A DNA stretch of 64,000 nucleotides from NCBI RefSeq assembly GCF_900101605.1, contig NZ_FMUR01000004.1, forward strand, positions 248,001 to 312,000, given 5' to 3'. Every line of letters begins with the position of its first letter. Position 1 is the stretch's first letter. The position numbers were made by a program, and so were the translations under genes. Under the pieces are notes generated by a model. The model was not told the DNA's origin and did no database searches. It saw only the letters and a program-made list of their open reading frames with translations. Origin of the DNA: Butyrivibrio hungatei (GTDB lineage Bacteria > Bacillota > Clostridia > Lachnospirales > Lachnospiraceae). Below are positions 18,568-27,497 of the stretch, one piece after another.

Positions 18568-19842
18568 TTGAACGTTTTATCATACAATTATGACAATTAC
18601 ATATTTCACATCGATGTAAACTCAGCATTTCTCTCATGGTCGGCACTTAAGAAATTGCAGGAAGAGCCCGGGAGCATCGATCTAAGGACTATTCCCTCCG
18701 CCGTGGGAGGTGATGTCAAGACGCGTCACGGCATTATCACGGCTAAATCAATTCCGGCCAAGAAATATGGAATCGTTACGGGCGAGCCTGTTATCAAAGC
18801 TCTTCAGAAATGTCCCAAGCTGGTCCTGGTTCAATCTGATTTTGCAACTTACAAGAAATACTCTCACGCTTTTATCGATATATTAAACAAGTATTCTCCG
18901 CGAGTTCAACAGGTATCTGTCGATGAGGCATACCTTGATATGACAGGAATGAAATCGGTCTACGCAGACCTTGTCACGCCCGATATGCCATTCCCCATCT
19001 GTGTTGCCGATAAGATCAAGAATGAAATTCGCGACACTCTTGGATTTACCGTAAATGTCGGAATATCAGACAATAAACTTCTTGCAAAGATGGCAAGTGA
19101 CTTTACCAAACCGGATAAGATACATACTCTTTTCCCTGATGAAATAGAAAAGAAAATGTGGCCACTTCCCATAGGCGACTTATACGGATGCGGCAAGGCA
19201 ACCGCTGAAAGGCTCATAAACATCGGGATCCGCACGATCGGAGATGCCGCAAACTCTGATTTGTCTATGTTGTCGCATATACTTGGAGAAAATATCGGAA
19301 ATTATATATATTACAGCGCAAACGGCTACGGAAGCAATGTTGTCTCAGTCGAATATGAAGAAGCCAAAAGCTACTCAAACGAAACAACTCTTTCATCGGA
19401 TCTAACCGCCAATAATTACGATACTGATATAATACCCGTTCTTAAATATTTGTCAGAAAGCGTATCGAAAAGGCTAAGGCGCGACAATGTATTTGGCCGT
19501 ACAGTCACAGTCTCCGTTAAGACTACTGATTTTAAGCGTCACTCCTGCCAGATGCAGCTTGAAAATTCCATCGATGATGCCGACAAGCTTTTTATATATT
19601 CCAAAGAACTGGCAGATAAAATGTTACTTGGACCGGACGGTCTTTTTATGAAGGGTGAAAATGTCAGACTTGTAGGCGTTGGCCTAAGTAAACTCGATGA
19701 CGGCTCCTATAGACAGCTTTCGCTGTTTGATGCCTCATTTAACAACAGTAATAATGATGAGCGCACAAAGCGGCTGAATAAAATGGCTGATGAGATCAAT
19801 CTGAAGTTTGGAAAAGATACAATAAAGAAAGGACGCGTCTGA
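18568..19842 (+). CDS. dinB: Y-family DNA polymerase IV
   Basis: 424 aa from TTG at 18568 (GAGG six bases upstream); an in-frame GTG at 18556 is the alternative. Palm motif YIFHIDVNSAFLSW with catalytic Asp near the N-terminus and VSVDEAYLDMT near residue 105 with Asp-Glu. A helix-hairpin-helix thumb region (LYGCGKATAERL) and little-finger domain follow. Error-prone translesion polymerase. The promoter has a LexA box. It is transcribed alone, convergent with the pseudouridine synthase gene. Confidence 0.93.
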   Translation: MNVLSYNYDNYIFHIDVNSAFLSWSALKKLQEEPGSIDLRTIPSAVGGDVKTRHGIITAKSIPAKKYGIVTGEPVIKALQKCPKLVLVQSDFATYKKYSHAFIDILNKYSPRVQQVSVDEAYLDMTGMKSVYADLVTPDMPFPICVADKIKNEIRDTLGFTVNVGISDNKLLAKMASDFTKPDKIHTLFPDEIEKKMWPLPIGDLYGCGKATAERLINIGIRTIGDAANSDLSMLSHILGENIGNYIYYSANGYGSNVVSVEYEEAKSYSNETTLSSDLTANNYDTDIIPVLKYLSESVSKRLRRDNVFGRTVTVSVKTTDFKRHSCQMQLENSIDDADKLFIYSKELADKMLLGPDGLFMKGENVRLVGVGLSKLDDGSYRQLSLFDASFNNSNNDERTKRLNKMADEINLKFGKDTIKKGRV

Positions 19843-19852
19843 TACGCAATAT

Positions 19853-19899
19853 AAAAGCAGTTTTATACATGCAACAACATTGTATAAATCTGCTTTTTT
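19853..19899. terminator. Bidirectional terminator between dinB and rluD-type gene
   Basis: AAAAGCAG and TTTATACA pair with TGTATAAA and CTGCTTTTTT. A and T tracts flank both sides, serving both convergent genes. Confidence 0.88.
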
Positions 19900-19902
19900 C
19901 CA

Positions 19903-20814
19903 TTAATCACCAATTGCGTTTTGCATATCTTCGGGGAGTTGTGCTTCAAAAGAAAGCTTCTCTCCCGTTATAGGCTGCTCAAATTCAAGATGGCATGCAT
20001 GAAGTGCAGCCCTCGTAAGTCCTTTATTATCTTCAATCTCTTTTCCGTAAAGGTTATCGCCAAGAAGCGGATGCCCGATATATGACATGTGGACTCTTAT
20101 CTGGTGCGTCCTTCCGGTATCAAGTTTAAGCCTTACCAATGAGAATTCCTGGAACTCTTTTTCAACCTTATAGTGAGTAATTGCTCTCTTACCGTCGTCG
20201 CGCACTTCTCTTATCATCCTCTGTCCGGGGATTCTCTCTATTGGCGCATCTACCGTTCCCTCTTTGGTCTCAAAAATACCGCTGCAAAGAGCAAGATATT
20301 CTTTTCTTCTCGACATACGCTCACTTTTTCTTGAAAGAATTGAAGCGCTGTGCCTGTTCTTTGCAAAAATGATAAGTCCCGACGTCTCCCTGTCAAGTCT
20401 TCCTATCACACGCATAACGTGCTCCTGTCCTGTTTTCTTATAAAAGCCTGCAAGAGCATTACTAAGTGAATCCTTGTAATGAGCATAAGAAGGATGCACG
20501 ACCATATCTCCCTTTTTATTTAGTAAGATAAGGTCCTCATCTTCATATACTATATCAATCGGCTCATCACTCGGAATAATGAGCGATCCGTTCTCTATGT
20601 CTTCATATAGCCTTACGGTCAGCACTTCACCCGGCTCTAGCACAGAAATTATCCGTATAGGCATTCCCTTACACATAACACCATCATCAAATTGCTTGCA
20701 CCTGCTGACCTCCCTACTTGAAAGCATGAGCCTCTCTCTCATAATCTCGCCCGCAGTTAGCCTTCCGTCTGCTTCTTTCACTGTATATTCGATTTCTCTG
20801 TATTCTTTATTCAT
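19903..20814 (-). CDS. RluD-family pseudouridine synthase
   Basis: 303 aa. N-terminal S4-like RNA-binding domain, then the catalytic motif IGRLDRETSGLIIFAKN near residue 125 with the active Asp, and the TGRTHQIRVHMSYIGHPLLGD motif near 230. It modifies uridine in rRNA or tRNA; family members RluC/RluD/YjbO are hard to separate. Start is uncertain: ATG at 20814 (weak AGGG site), with a GTG nine codons upstream also possible. Confidence 0.9.
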   Translation of the reverse strand: MNKEYREIEYTVKEADGRLTAGEIMRERLMLSSREVSRCKQFDDGVMCKGMPIRIISVLEPGEVLTVRLYEDIENGSLIIPSDEPIDIVYEDEDLILLNKKGDMVVHPSYAHYKDSLSNALAGFYKKTGQEHVMRVIGRLDRETSGLIIFAKNRHSASILSRKSERMSRRKEYLALCSGIFETKEGTVDAPIERIPGQRMIREVRDDGKRAITHYKVEKEFQEFSLVRLKLDTGRTHQIRVHMSYIGHPLLGDNLYGKEIEDNKGLTRAALHACHLEFEQPITGEKLSFEAQLPEDMQNAIGD

Positions 20815-20996
20815 TCCAATATTATGATTCCCTACTTTCACTTGGTATCATTACTTTTCCAGATGTATCAGGAAACAATGGTTAAAATGGCATCTTTATA
20901 AACTCTTCCGTATCTCATTGGAATATAGCCAGCTTTAATACATTCATCAAAAAAAATATTGCGATTCAAACACCACATTCTATTATTATATTAGCA

Positions 20997-21173
20997 TCAA
21001 CAATATATATTGCCGGTTAGTATTGATAGATCAAAGTATACATCATAAAAATCTTCCTTTTCTAAGTTTTCTGTAACAGAAAACTCCTGACAATAATAAA
21101 ATCCCTTCATAACCGTAGAAATCATGTACTGTATACCCATACGCGAACTAAATTTGATATTACGTTTCTTCAC
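20997..21173 (-). CDS. Possible small protein or gene remnant downstream of orphan immunity gene
   Basis: 58 aa reading from a GTG that overlaps the end of the preceding immunity gene. It ends in DVYFDLSILTGNIYC, which looks like real protein, but there is no clear ribosome binding site beyond the overlap and no recognised family. It may be a displaced immunity gene fragment of the toxin cassette. Confidence 0.35.
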   Translation of the reverse strand: MKKRNIKFSSRMGIQYMISTVMKGFYYCQEFSVTENLEKEDFYDVYFDLSILTGNIYC

Positions 21174-21570
21174 TTGAATTAAACCACTTTTCAATATGGC
21201 TTGCCAATCTAGGAATATCACTTAAAGCCTTATCGCATATTTCAATGTATTCATCACCAAAAAAATCTTTCTGATACATTAATTTCTCTTTTTCTTCTTG
21301 ATACATTTGTTTTACTTCCGAAACAGTTAATAAATAATTTTCTTTACGAGTATAAGGATTTCTAAAAATCTCCCACCTTGCATTTCCATTAAAATTATCT
21401 ATACACTTTAACAACATATCAAATTTATCATCTTTTTGCTCTAATCGAAAAACCAACATCGGTATAGATGAATATACATCATCTACATGAAACATCTTAT
21501 ACCTCATCCATTCTATCGGAACATATTCTTTAAGCATCTTGCCTATTATAGTTTCATATTCTTTATTCAT
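21160..21570 (-). CDS. Probable immunity protein for the orphan toxin tail
   Basis: 136 aa from MNKEYETIIGK. The ATG follows GGAGCCATAAT, and the preceding toxin-tail frame stops just before it (TAA at 21572-21574), the usual toxin/immunity junction. The protein is small, soluble and mixed charge, as immunity proteins are. No family is recognised. The assignment rests on position. A longer upstream reading frame that joins it to the toxin tail exists only because of a TA-repeat frameshift. Confidence 0.65.
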   Translation of the reverse strand: MNKEYETIIGKMLKEYVPIEWMRYKMFHVDDVYSSIPMLVFRLEQKDDKFDMLLKCIDNFNGNARWEIFRNPYTRKENYLLTVSEVKQMYQEEKEKLMYQKDFFGDEYIEICDKALSDIPRLASHIEKWFNSSEET

Positions 21571-21571
21571 A

Positions 21572-21977
21572 TTATGGCTCCATATCTTTTTCAAATACAT
21601 CAAATCCATCTGGATTAATTTCTCTAAGACTTCTAAAATAGTCACTCTTAGGAACAGGTTCATTACTATAACGTGGATCATATATATATATTCTCCATCG
21701 CTATATACTTCATGGTAATCGAACGGTTCTATACGCCCATACTCATATCCATTATCCTTTTTATAAGCATCACTATTTAATAATTCATTAAACCTATTAT
21801 CAGTGTTGCTTTCTGTATCTCCCTCTTCTAAATAAATCTTAGGCCCCTCATTTTCTTCTGCCGGAGTCTTCGGGAAGATATCTCGACCTAACTCTTTTTC
21901 TTCCACCTTTCCGGACGGAATGTCAGTTACTGAAGGTTCCTGCGGTACTGGAGTAGGCGTTTCAATTATAGGCTTAT
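21572..21977 (-). pseudogene. Orphan LXG toxin C-terminal module (no start, frameshifted)
   Basis: The reading frame opens with the proline-rich linker PSVTDIPSGKVEEKELG and FPKTPA, almost the same as the linker of the intact effector at 23161-24819, then a different tail domain. It has no start codon, LXG domain or promoter. Near 21680-21691 a run of alternating T and A puts the reading two bases out of frame; removing one TA restores a tail with DPRYSNEP and FEKDMEP then a stop. This is the classical orphan tail of polymorphic toxins, able to replace the main tail by recombination through the linker. Confidence 0.75.
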
Positions 21978-21980
21978 TGA

Positions 21981-22319
21981 CTTGTCGAACAGCTCAATGA
22001 ATATGAACTTGGTTTTAAAGACATGACCAAAGAAGAACGTAAGCTTCTCCAAGAATGGGTAAAAAACGGCAACAGCCCTTACGAAAACGGTGATTACGTC
22101 TGTGACGATAACTGCCAGCCAATGGATTTTGTCAATACTCTGCGTTTCTGGGAAGATATTCGCAAATGCTATAATCAACTCCCAATTGAAGAAAGAAGAT
22201 CCATTCAGGGAGAAAACGAGACTCTTGTTTTGGTTTCACATTCCGAATTCGATGAAAATGGATTTCAATTACCAACAGATTTGCTTGAAGAAATAGAGAA
22301 AGAAGTTTATTTTTTATAG
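21981..22319 (+). pseudogene. 5'-truncated small gene at the cassette breakpoint
   Basis: Coding signal continues upstream of the first ATG (22023) to 21981 (LVEQLNEYELGFKD...), where the sequence changes to the orphan toxin linker. The visible part includes ERKLLQEWVKNGNSPYENG, a pattern I associate with small uncharacterised clostridial proteins. No ribosome binding site precedes the ATG. A hairpin terminator follows. It looks like a gene cut at its 5' end by insertion of the toxin tail on the opposite strand; a short functional 98-aa protein is less likely. Confidence 0.6.
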
Positions 22320-22339
22320 TTATCATCATGGCCAAGAGA

Positions 22340-22368
22340 ATGTAGCCAAATAATATTTGAGGCTACAT
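22340..22368 (+). terminator. Terminator-like hairpin
   Basis: ATGTAGCC / GGCTACAT stem, followed by CCTCTTTAATT, weak T tract. Located after the truncated plus-strand gene and before the end of the LXG operon on the other strand. Confidence 0.5.
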
Positions 22369-22377
22369 CCTCTTTAA

Positions 22378-22746
22378 TTAATTATCACATGAAACTTCGG
22401 GATCAATTACATATTCCAGTTTATCTAGCGAAATATTATCAACATTAATTGTTGAACCATCCGCTGAAAATATTTCTAATTCATCCAAATATCCATTAAT
22501 CACATGAAGCATAAACACAATCGGAGCGCTTTCTTCCTGAAATGCCCTCATCTCAATAGGAACCCTCACAGAATGAGGATATATATCGCCTTGAAGATTT
22601 GAAAACTTAATTGTGATAACCCCCTCCTCGTACAACGTTGTAATCACTGATTCTTCTGCTTGTTTTACTAAAATATTTTTATCCATAAAATCCGCTTCAA
22701 ACATGTAATTGAGCAAATTATTTTCTAATTCTTTAAGTTTATGCAT
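22378..22746 (-). CDS. Immunity-like protein, second gene after LXG effector 1
   Basis: 122 aa from MHKLKELENN; upstream in-frame TTG is possible. It overlaps closely with the end of the previous gene (8-base gap), implying translational coupling. Small soluble protein with alternating strands ending VIDPEVSCDN. I recognise no family; its position after an LXG effector suggests immunity function or an accessory. Confidence 0.65.
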   Translation of the reverse strand: MHKLKELENNLLNYMFEADFMDKNILVKQAEESVITTLYEEGVITIKFSNLQGDIYPHSVRVPIEMRAFQEESAPIVFMLHVINGYLDELEIFSADGSTINVDNISLDKLEYVIDPEVSCDN

Positions 22747-22753
22747 AATCCCA

Positions 22754-23161
22754 TTAACACTTATAAACAAAAATCCATTCTATTGGTGCTTCCAATTCAT
22801 CCCAATCATCACAGTCATCCATATCACCTAATTCAAAGCAAAGTCCTTTGATCCCTGAAATTTCATATTCATCATTCTCATTCTCATAATCACCAAAATC
22901 AGTTTTTATTTCTTTCATGGTTGTCCCAATATGAACAGACTTATAGCTCCCTTTAAATCCATCTGTAACGCCAATCTGCTGTAATGAACCATCTACATCA
23001 AACCAAAGCTTGTAGTTATCAAAAGTATAGATAGAAAAACCATCTCCTCTTTCCCAAACAGTATATTTGTCCTCGATTTGAGAAAGAAGTTCTTCCTTCA
23101 TTGCTCCAATTCTTAAGTTTCCAATTCTTATACCTGGTTCAATTTCACCTATAATCAACAT
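22754..23161 (-). CDS. Probable immunity protein for LXG effector 1
   Basis: 135 aa. Starts MLIIGEIEPGIRIGNLRIG, with the ATG overlapping the effector stop (TAATG), the normal arrangement for a cognate immunity gene. The first half resembles small beta-rich immunity-type proteins with the pattern 'GxRIGxLRIG..KEELL'. Strongly acidic C-terminus, as expected for an inhibitor of a basic RNase tail. No named family assigned. Confidence 0.7.
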   Translation of the reverse strand: MLIIGEIEPGIRIGNLRIGAMKEELLSQIEDKYTVWERGDGFSIYTFDNYKLWFDVDGSLQQIGVTDGFKGSYKSVHIGTTMKEIKTDFGDYENENDEYEISGIKGLCFELGDMDDCDDWDELEAPIEWIFVYKC

Positions 23162-24819
23162 TATTGTACCCTTTCTAAATCTTTAAATCCGCCTAAATCA
23201 GTGCCTTCATAATAATCTATTATTTGATTTGTTTCTTTATTTATTATCAACTGTTTTCCATCATGTCGTATAATTATTTGCCTTTGCCCTGCTTGACTTC
23301 CCCTAGAGTCATTCCATGTTCCTTCGTATATTTCAGCTACATCACGGTTCTTTTCAAGAAAATCTCGTGCGCCTTGTTCGTACTCTTTTTTACTGGAATA
23401 CCCCATATCACGACCATGCTTATTGTAATGCTTGCCTTGTTGATACATTTTTTCTTCCGAAACAACTACCGACTTACCATAATCACTATTAGAATAATCC
23501 AATCCATCTTCATTTCCTTGAATAGTCATTATCTTCGGTTTATCTTCATCTGCCGGAGTCTTCGGGAATATTTCATGGCCTAACTCTTTTTCTTCCACCT
23601 TTCCGGACGGAATATCAGTCACAGAAGGTTTCTGTGGTACGGCGGTCGGTCCTTCGATTATAGTTTTTTTGTCTTCTTTAGGCGGAATATCAATAATATG
23701 GCTATTTTCTTCTTTTTCCTTTGGCGAAACAAACCTTTCAAAACCACGTTTAATATCATGTGAACAGGATAAAACAAAACAAATTAAAAGAACAAACGCA
23801 GTTATTGCAATAGCCCAAGGCTGCGAAGCACCAATAGCTTTAATTGCTGCCGCAACTATTCCATAAATTACATCCCATGAAATAGGCCCTATAGCAGCTG
23901 CTGACACCATCGAAGCCGAACAATTTTGTATTAAAACTTTTTCATCTTTACTTTTACAATTTAGTAACGCCAGATTAGTTGCAGTCTTTATTATATTAGC
24001 ATCAATAAGTGCATTTTTGTCATATTTCAATCCTGAAAGTTTGATGATTTCTCGTATATCAGTCGCTAACTTTTCAGGATCAACTACTACATTACTTGCA
24101 TTAAGAGCATTAACCCAAACTGACTGCCGTTCTACTTCGGTCTTAAACACAGTCATTCCTTCAAGCGACGATGCTGTGGCTTTTATATCTTTCTGTAGAT
24201 CGTAAGAATGTTCTTTTATCATAGAACGCTTCATGTGCTGTCTGGCATCTTCATTGAAGTTTTCAAACTTCCGTATGCATTTATCCATAAAGCCGCCATG
24301 ACAGCATAATTCATCATATACTTCCATGGATCTGCGGTAGTTGGGCTGAGTAACTTCCTTTCCATATTTCCCATAGTAATTCTCTATTTCCCGCGCCATG
24401 CATTCGATATCATAGCCTTCGTGTTCAAGTTCGTCGTAATAATCCCTATAATCACGCTTGATAAATTCCAAAGTTTCAGAATCAATACGTGCTTTGGGCG
24501 AAGAATCAACCTGTTCTCTGAACATATCCCGAACGTCGGTGCATTTATAAAAAAGCTCTTTTTGAACTTCCTTACTCTCTACATGAAATTTGTCAAACTG
24601 TTTACGGTCAATGAACTCTTTTGATGCATTGGCTGCTTGACCTACATAAGTGGTGTTATGGTAATATTTTCCATATCCGTTCTCAAGTATCTTCGCATCT
24701 GCGGTGTACCTGTCAATATCATGTGCAAGGCAATCAATAAATCTATCGAATTTTTCTGCATCAAATCTATTAACATCACTTGCAGAAAAATATCTTTCGT
24801 CCTCGTAAATTAACCCCAT
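23161..24819 (-). CDS. LXG-type polymorphic toxin with RNase-like tail (effector 1)
   Basis: 552 aa. The N-terminal about 230 residues are helical and LXG-like, comparable with the two other effectors here (FDRFIDCLAHDIDRYTADAKILENGYGKYYHNTTYVGQAA, shown in part; shared 'YG.Y..N.T/ETFVG.A'). A hydrophobic segment follows (about 310-345), then a proline-rich linker and a tail (about 455-552) with KHYNKHGRDMGYSSKKEY and RQIIIRHDGKQL, a pattern seen in BECR-fold (barnase/EndoU/RelE-like) RNase toxins. Such proteins are exported by a type VII system to kill neighbours. Two partner genes precede and immunity genes follow. Confidence 0.82.
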   Translation of the reverse strand: MGLIYEDERYFSASDVNRFDAEKFDRFIDCLAHDIDRYTADAKILENGYGKYYHNTTYVGQAANASKEFIDRKQFDKFHVESKEVQKELFYKCTDVRDMFREQVDSSPKARIDSETLEFIKRDYRDYYDELEHEGYDIECMAREIENYYGKYGKEVTQPNYRRSMEVYDELCCHGGFMDKCIRKFENFNEDARQHMKRSMIKEHSYDLQKDIKATASSLEGMTVFKTEVERQSVWVNALNASNVVVDPEKLATDIREIIKLSGLKYDKNALIDANIIKTATNLALLNCKSKDEKVLIQNCSASMVSAAAIGPISWDVIYGIVAAAIKAIGASQPWAIAITAFVLLICFVLSCSHDIKRGFERFVSPKEKEENSHIIDIPPKEDKKTIIEGPTAVPQKPSVTDIPSGKVEEKELGHEIFPKTPADEDKPKIMTIQGNEDGLDYSNSDYGKSVVVSEEKMYQQGKHYNKHGRDMGYSSKKEYEQGARDFLEKNRDVAEIYEGTWNDSRGSQAGQRQIIIRHDGKQLIINKETNQIIDYYEGTDLGGFKDLERVQ

Positions 24820-24837
24820 CTATATAAAACTCCATCC

Positions 24838-25218
24838 TTAATAATCATCTTCAAGCGAGCAAAGTTCCGCTTCAAGCTCACTATTTCTGTGTTCGAGTTC
24901 TTCTATAAGCTCATATATCCTATCTATGATGCTTTGAATATCTGACAGTAGTTTTCCTGTTTCACCAAGTCCCATAGCGGTTCTTCTACAGATTTCTGCC
25001 CGATACTCTTCAACTTCGCGCTCAAGACGTCCCCTAAATACATCTCCGTGAGTTATATCATAAGATCTTGTAGGTTCATAAACTTCTTTTCGAATCCTTC
25101 TTTCCTTCTCTTTTATGATCTCCGCTTTTTCCTGAAGGTCTGAAATTTCTGACCTATAATCATCAATCTTCTCGCAATTATGGCGAATCTCACGCTCGAT
25201 ATCACCTCTTCGACTCAA
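24838..25218 (-). CDS. YwqH/DUF5082-like LXG partner protein, cassette 1
   Basis: 126 aa from TTG preceded by GGGAGGTG. Almost entirely helical and charged, with a conserved centre PTRSYDITHGDVFRG and heptad-rich ends. Three paralogues occur in this window at the same position in their cassettes. Family members of this kind (YwqH, DUF5082) and similar Lap proteins bind LXG domains and help present them to the type VII machine. Overlaps the upstream partner gene by 17 bases. Confidence 0.78.
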   Translation of the reverse strand: MSRRGDIEREIRHNCEKIDDYRSEISDLQEKAEIIKEKERRIRKEVYEPTRSYDITHGDVFRGRLEREVEEYRAEICRRTAMGLGETGKLLSDIQSIIDRIYELIEELEHRNSELEAELCSLEDDY

Positions 25219-25525
25219 TTCTCACACCTCCCGGAGTCTTATCAACCCTAAGGCTTCTGCTTACAGATTCATCAACTTCTATCATGCTGTCCCTAAGCGT
25301 AAGAAGTCCTTTGGGGAGGGCAACAGCCGCTTCATATCTATACAATTTCGAAGTTGTATGCACTTCCTTTAAGGCTTCAATAATCTCAACTCCTGCCGGA
25401 AAACCGTTAAGGCAATCTGAATTTTTGAGAGCACTATCAGAAAGAACCAGATTATCTGCGGCACTTTGAATATCCCCAACTATCTGTGTGAACACATTTG
25501 TGTCCATGAAAACCTCTTTTTCCAT
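25202..25525 (-). CDS. Small WXG/YwqI-like partner protein, cassette 1
   Basis: 107 aa from MEKEVFMDTNVFTQIV, with AAGGAGAGAG upstream. Paralogues in cassettes 2 and 3 share the pattern 'VF/YMDTxxFTxIV' at the start and 'LRDSMIEVDESVSRSL' near the end. Helical, no signal peptide. Likely the first targeting partner of the LXG effector (DUF5344/DUF3130-like by position and size). Confidence 0.75.
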   Translation of the reverse strand: MEKEVFMDTNVFTQIVGDIQSAADNLVLSDSALKNSDCLNGFPAGVEIIEALKEVHTTSKLYRYEAAVALPKGLLTLRDSMIEVDESVSRSLRVDKTPGGVRIESKR

Positions 25526-25734
25526 CTCTCTCCTTTTGTTTCTAAATCCAAAACTTTTGTAATATACTGTTAACAATTTTATCACGCATATGTTACAGTA
25601 TCAATTAAAATTAAGTTTGTTTCAGGATAAGTGGAGGATGTATGAAAAAATATCACGATTTTGAATGACTGAATATCCGCTACATCAGCTTCAAGTTCAT
25701 AGCTAATTTCAGAAAACTCTTTGTTCCTTATATC

Positions 25735-25767
25735 TACAAAAATGCAGGCGTCCAACACAGACGCCTG
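25735..25767 (-). terminator. Terminator after phoH-type gene
   Basis: GCAGGCGTC / GACGCCTGC 9-bp stem, then ATTTTTG on the minus strand. The rest of the gap 25526-25811 shows no gene except a GGAGG-led eight-codon reading on the plus strand. Confidence 0.9.
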
Positions 25768-25811
25768 CTCTGATACTCTTCACCTATTTTCTTTTTTCAT
25801 AAATCGTCACA

Positions 25812-27203
25812 TCAAATATCTTTTTTGTCCCGCAAACGTTCAATAGCATCCATTGCAAGACGACTACGCTCACACTCCGATGCCGATAAAGATATCTGCC
25901 AGCAGAACGGACTTCCTTTCATGTGCTCACTTGCGTAGGACAGTCCATTTGTCCGTTCATCAAGGAAAGGTCTGTCTATCTGGTTCGGATCGCCAAGGAG
26001 AATAATCTTGGTATCCTTGCCGGCTCTGGTTATGATACCTTTTGCCTGAGTGGGCGTCATATTCTGGGCTTCGTCTATTATAAGATATGTTTTCAGAATC
26101 GATCTTCCTCTTATGAAATTCAAAGCCTCACACTGAATAATTCCGCGGTCAAAGACTTCGTCCGTCTTGTCCGTCAGCTCTTTTTCATCCTTATAACGTT
26201 CTTCTTCGTTAGAATCTATGAGCTGCTCAAGGTTGTCGATTATAGGACGCATAAGCGGCGAAATCTTTTCCTGCTCATCTCCGGGCAAAAAACCTATATC
26301 ATCATCAAACTGAGAATTCGGTCTGCATACAAGAATCCTTCTGTACTCACCCGTTGGTCTGTTGAGCATCTTCTCAAGGCCGACCGCGAGCGAATAAAAA
26401 GTCTTGGCAGTTCCCGCCATTCCTTTAACAATAACAAGTGGTGCAACATCAGCAGGCTGCATAAGTGCTTCCTGAAGAAAATACTGACCTGCATTTCTCG
26501 GCTTAACGCCATAGGGCTGACTCTTTTCATAATCAAGCTTCTTGATAAAGCCATTCGAAACTCTGCCCATCTGAGTTTTATTATTGGACTGATCTGCTCT
26601 TACAACAACAAACTCATTTTCATAAAGATCCGGTGCAAAGCGCTTACCTTCCGCATCACAGCAATACACCTTTTCAATAGGAATACCTTTTTTCTTAAGC
26701 TCTTTAAAGGCATCCTCGGGAGCATATACATCTATTCGTCCGCTGTACTGCTCACCTCCTCCCGCAACCTGTTCTGTGGTAAAATCCTCAGATCTCATAT
26801 CGAGTATCTGAGCTTTTATCCTCATCAGAATGTCCTTAGTTACAAGAATAACCTGCTCTTTCCTACTCTCTGAAAGTCCTTTGCAAACCTTCAGGATTCG
26901 ATTGTCGGATTTATGCTCCGACAGATCTTTGGGAAGCTCCACGTCTTTAAAGTTCTTTTCAACTCTAAGAACTCCGCCGTTATCGAGCTTAACCCCTGCA
27001 ACAAGATCGCCTGTCCCCCGAATCTGCTCGAGGATCTTGATTGCTTCTCGTACATTAGCTCCTCTCTCGCCCTCATCACGCTTATGGGCGTCAAGTTCTT
27101 CTAAGACTACCAGTGGAAGAACGACCTCGTTATCCTCAAAGCACTTCAAGGCGTGTGGTGCCTGAATCAAAACATTGGTGTCCAGTACGTAGATCTTCTT
27201 CAT
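25812..27203 (-). CDS. PhoH-family protein with N-terminal PIN domain (YlaK-like)
   Basis: 463 aa. N-terminal PIN nuclease domain begins KKIYVLDTNVLIQ with the conserved Asp and continues to ELDAHKRDEG; the C-terminal PhoH ATPase has Walker A GMAGTAKT near residue 270 and Walker B TYLIIDEAQNMTP near 372. These PIN-PhoH fusions are thought to act as ATP-dependent RNA helicase-nucleases. Start supported by GGAGGGCTCC. Stands alone with its own terminator. Confidence 0.92.
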   Translation of the reverse strand: MKKIYVLDTNVLIQAPHALKCFEDNEVVLPLVVLEELDAHKRDEGERGANVREAIKILEQIRGTGDLVAGVKLDNGGVLRVEKNFKDVELPKDLSEHKSDNRILKVCKGLSESRKEQVILVTKDILMRIKAQILDMRSEDFTTEQVAGGGEQYSGRIDVYAPEDAFKELKKKGIPIEKVYCCDAEGKRFAPDLYENEFVVVRADQSNNKTQMGRVSNGFIKKLDYEKSQPYGVKPRNAGQYFLQEALMQPADVAPLVIVKGMAGTAKTFYSLAVGLEKMLNRPTGEYRRILVCRPNSQFDDDIGFLPGDEQEKISPLMRPIIDNLEQLIDSNEEERYKDEKELTDKTDEVFDRGIIQCEALNFIRGRSILKTYLIIDEAQNMTPTQAKGIITRAGKDTKIILLGDPNQIDRPFLDERTNGLSYASEHMKGSPFCWQISLSASECERSRLAMDAIERLRDKKDI

Positions 27204-27413
27204 ACGGAGCCCTCCCCATTATTTTATTTTTATGATACATCTTTCCATACCAAAAGCCTCTTTTATTACTCTTGGCATACAGATTACAATATAATTATAC
27301 CACATCTTGTGTTTGCGTTATCTTTTTTATTATAAAGCACACTATATATTGTCAATTTTATATCAATCAATAAGACAAAAAACTTATAACTCCTATCCGA
27401 AATTTTCAATTAA

Positions 27414-27474
27414 AAAGATGTCCGGCACTTGCTTTTCGTAATCAATACCTAAGCAAAAACCAAACATCTTTTTT
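27414..27474. terminator. Terminator-like double stem after SulP gene
   Basis: AAAAAGATGT pairs with ACATCTTTTTT, enclosing TTGCTT / AAGCAA. T tracts on both sides. The rest of 27204-27497 is AT-rich with no gene seen. Confidence 0.65.
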
Positions 27475-27497
27475 AGCAATACAGATTATAATATTTT

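Noticed and set aside
25641-25667. Eight-codon plus-strand frame (MKKYHDFE) after GGAGG
   Set aside because: Too short and no continuing coding signal; may be a gene remnant, but cannot be supported.
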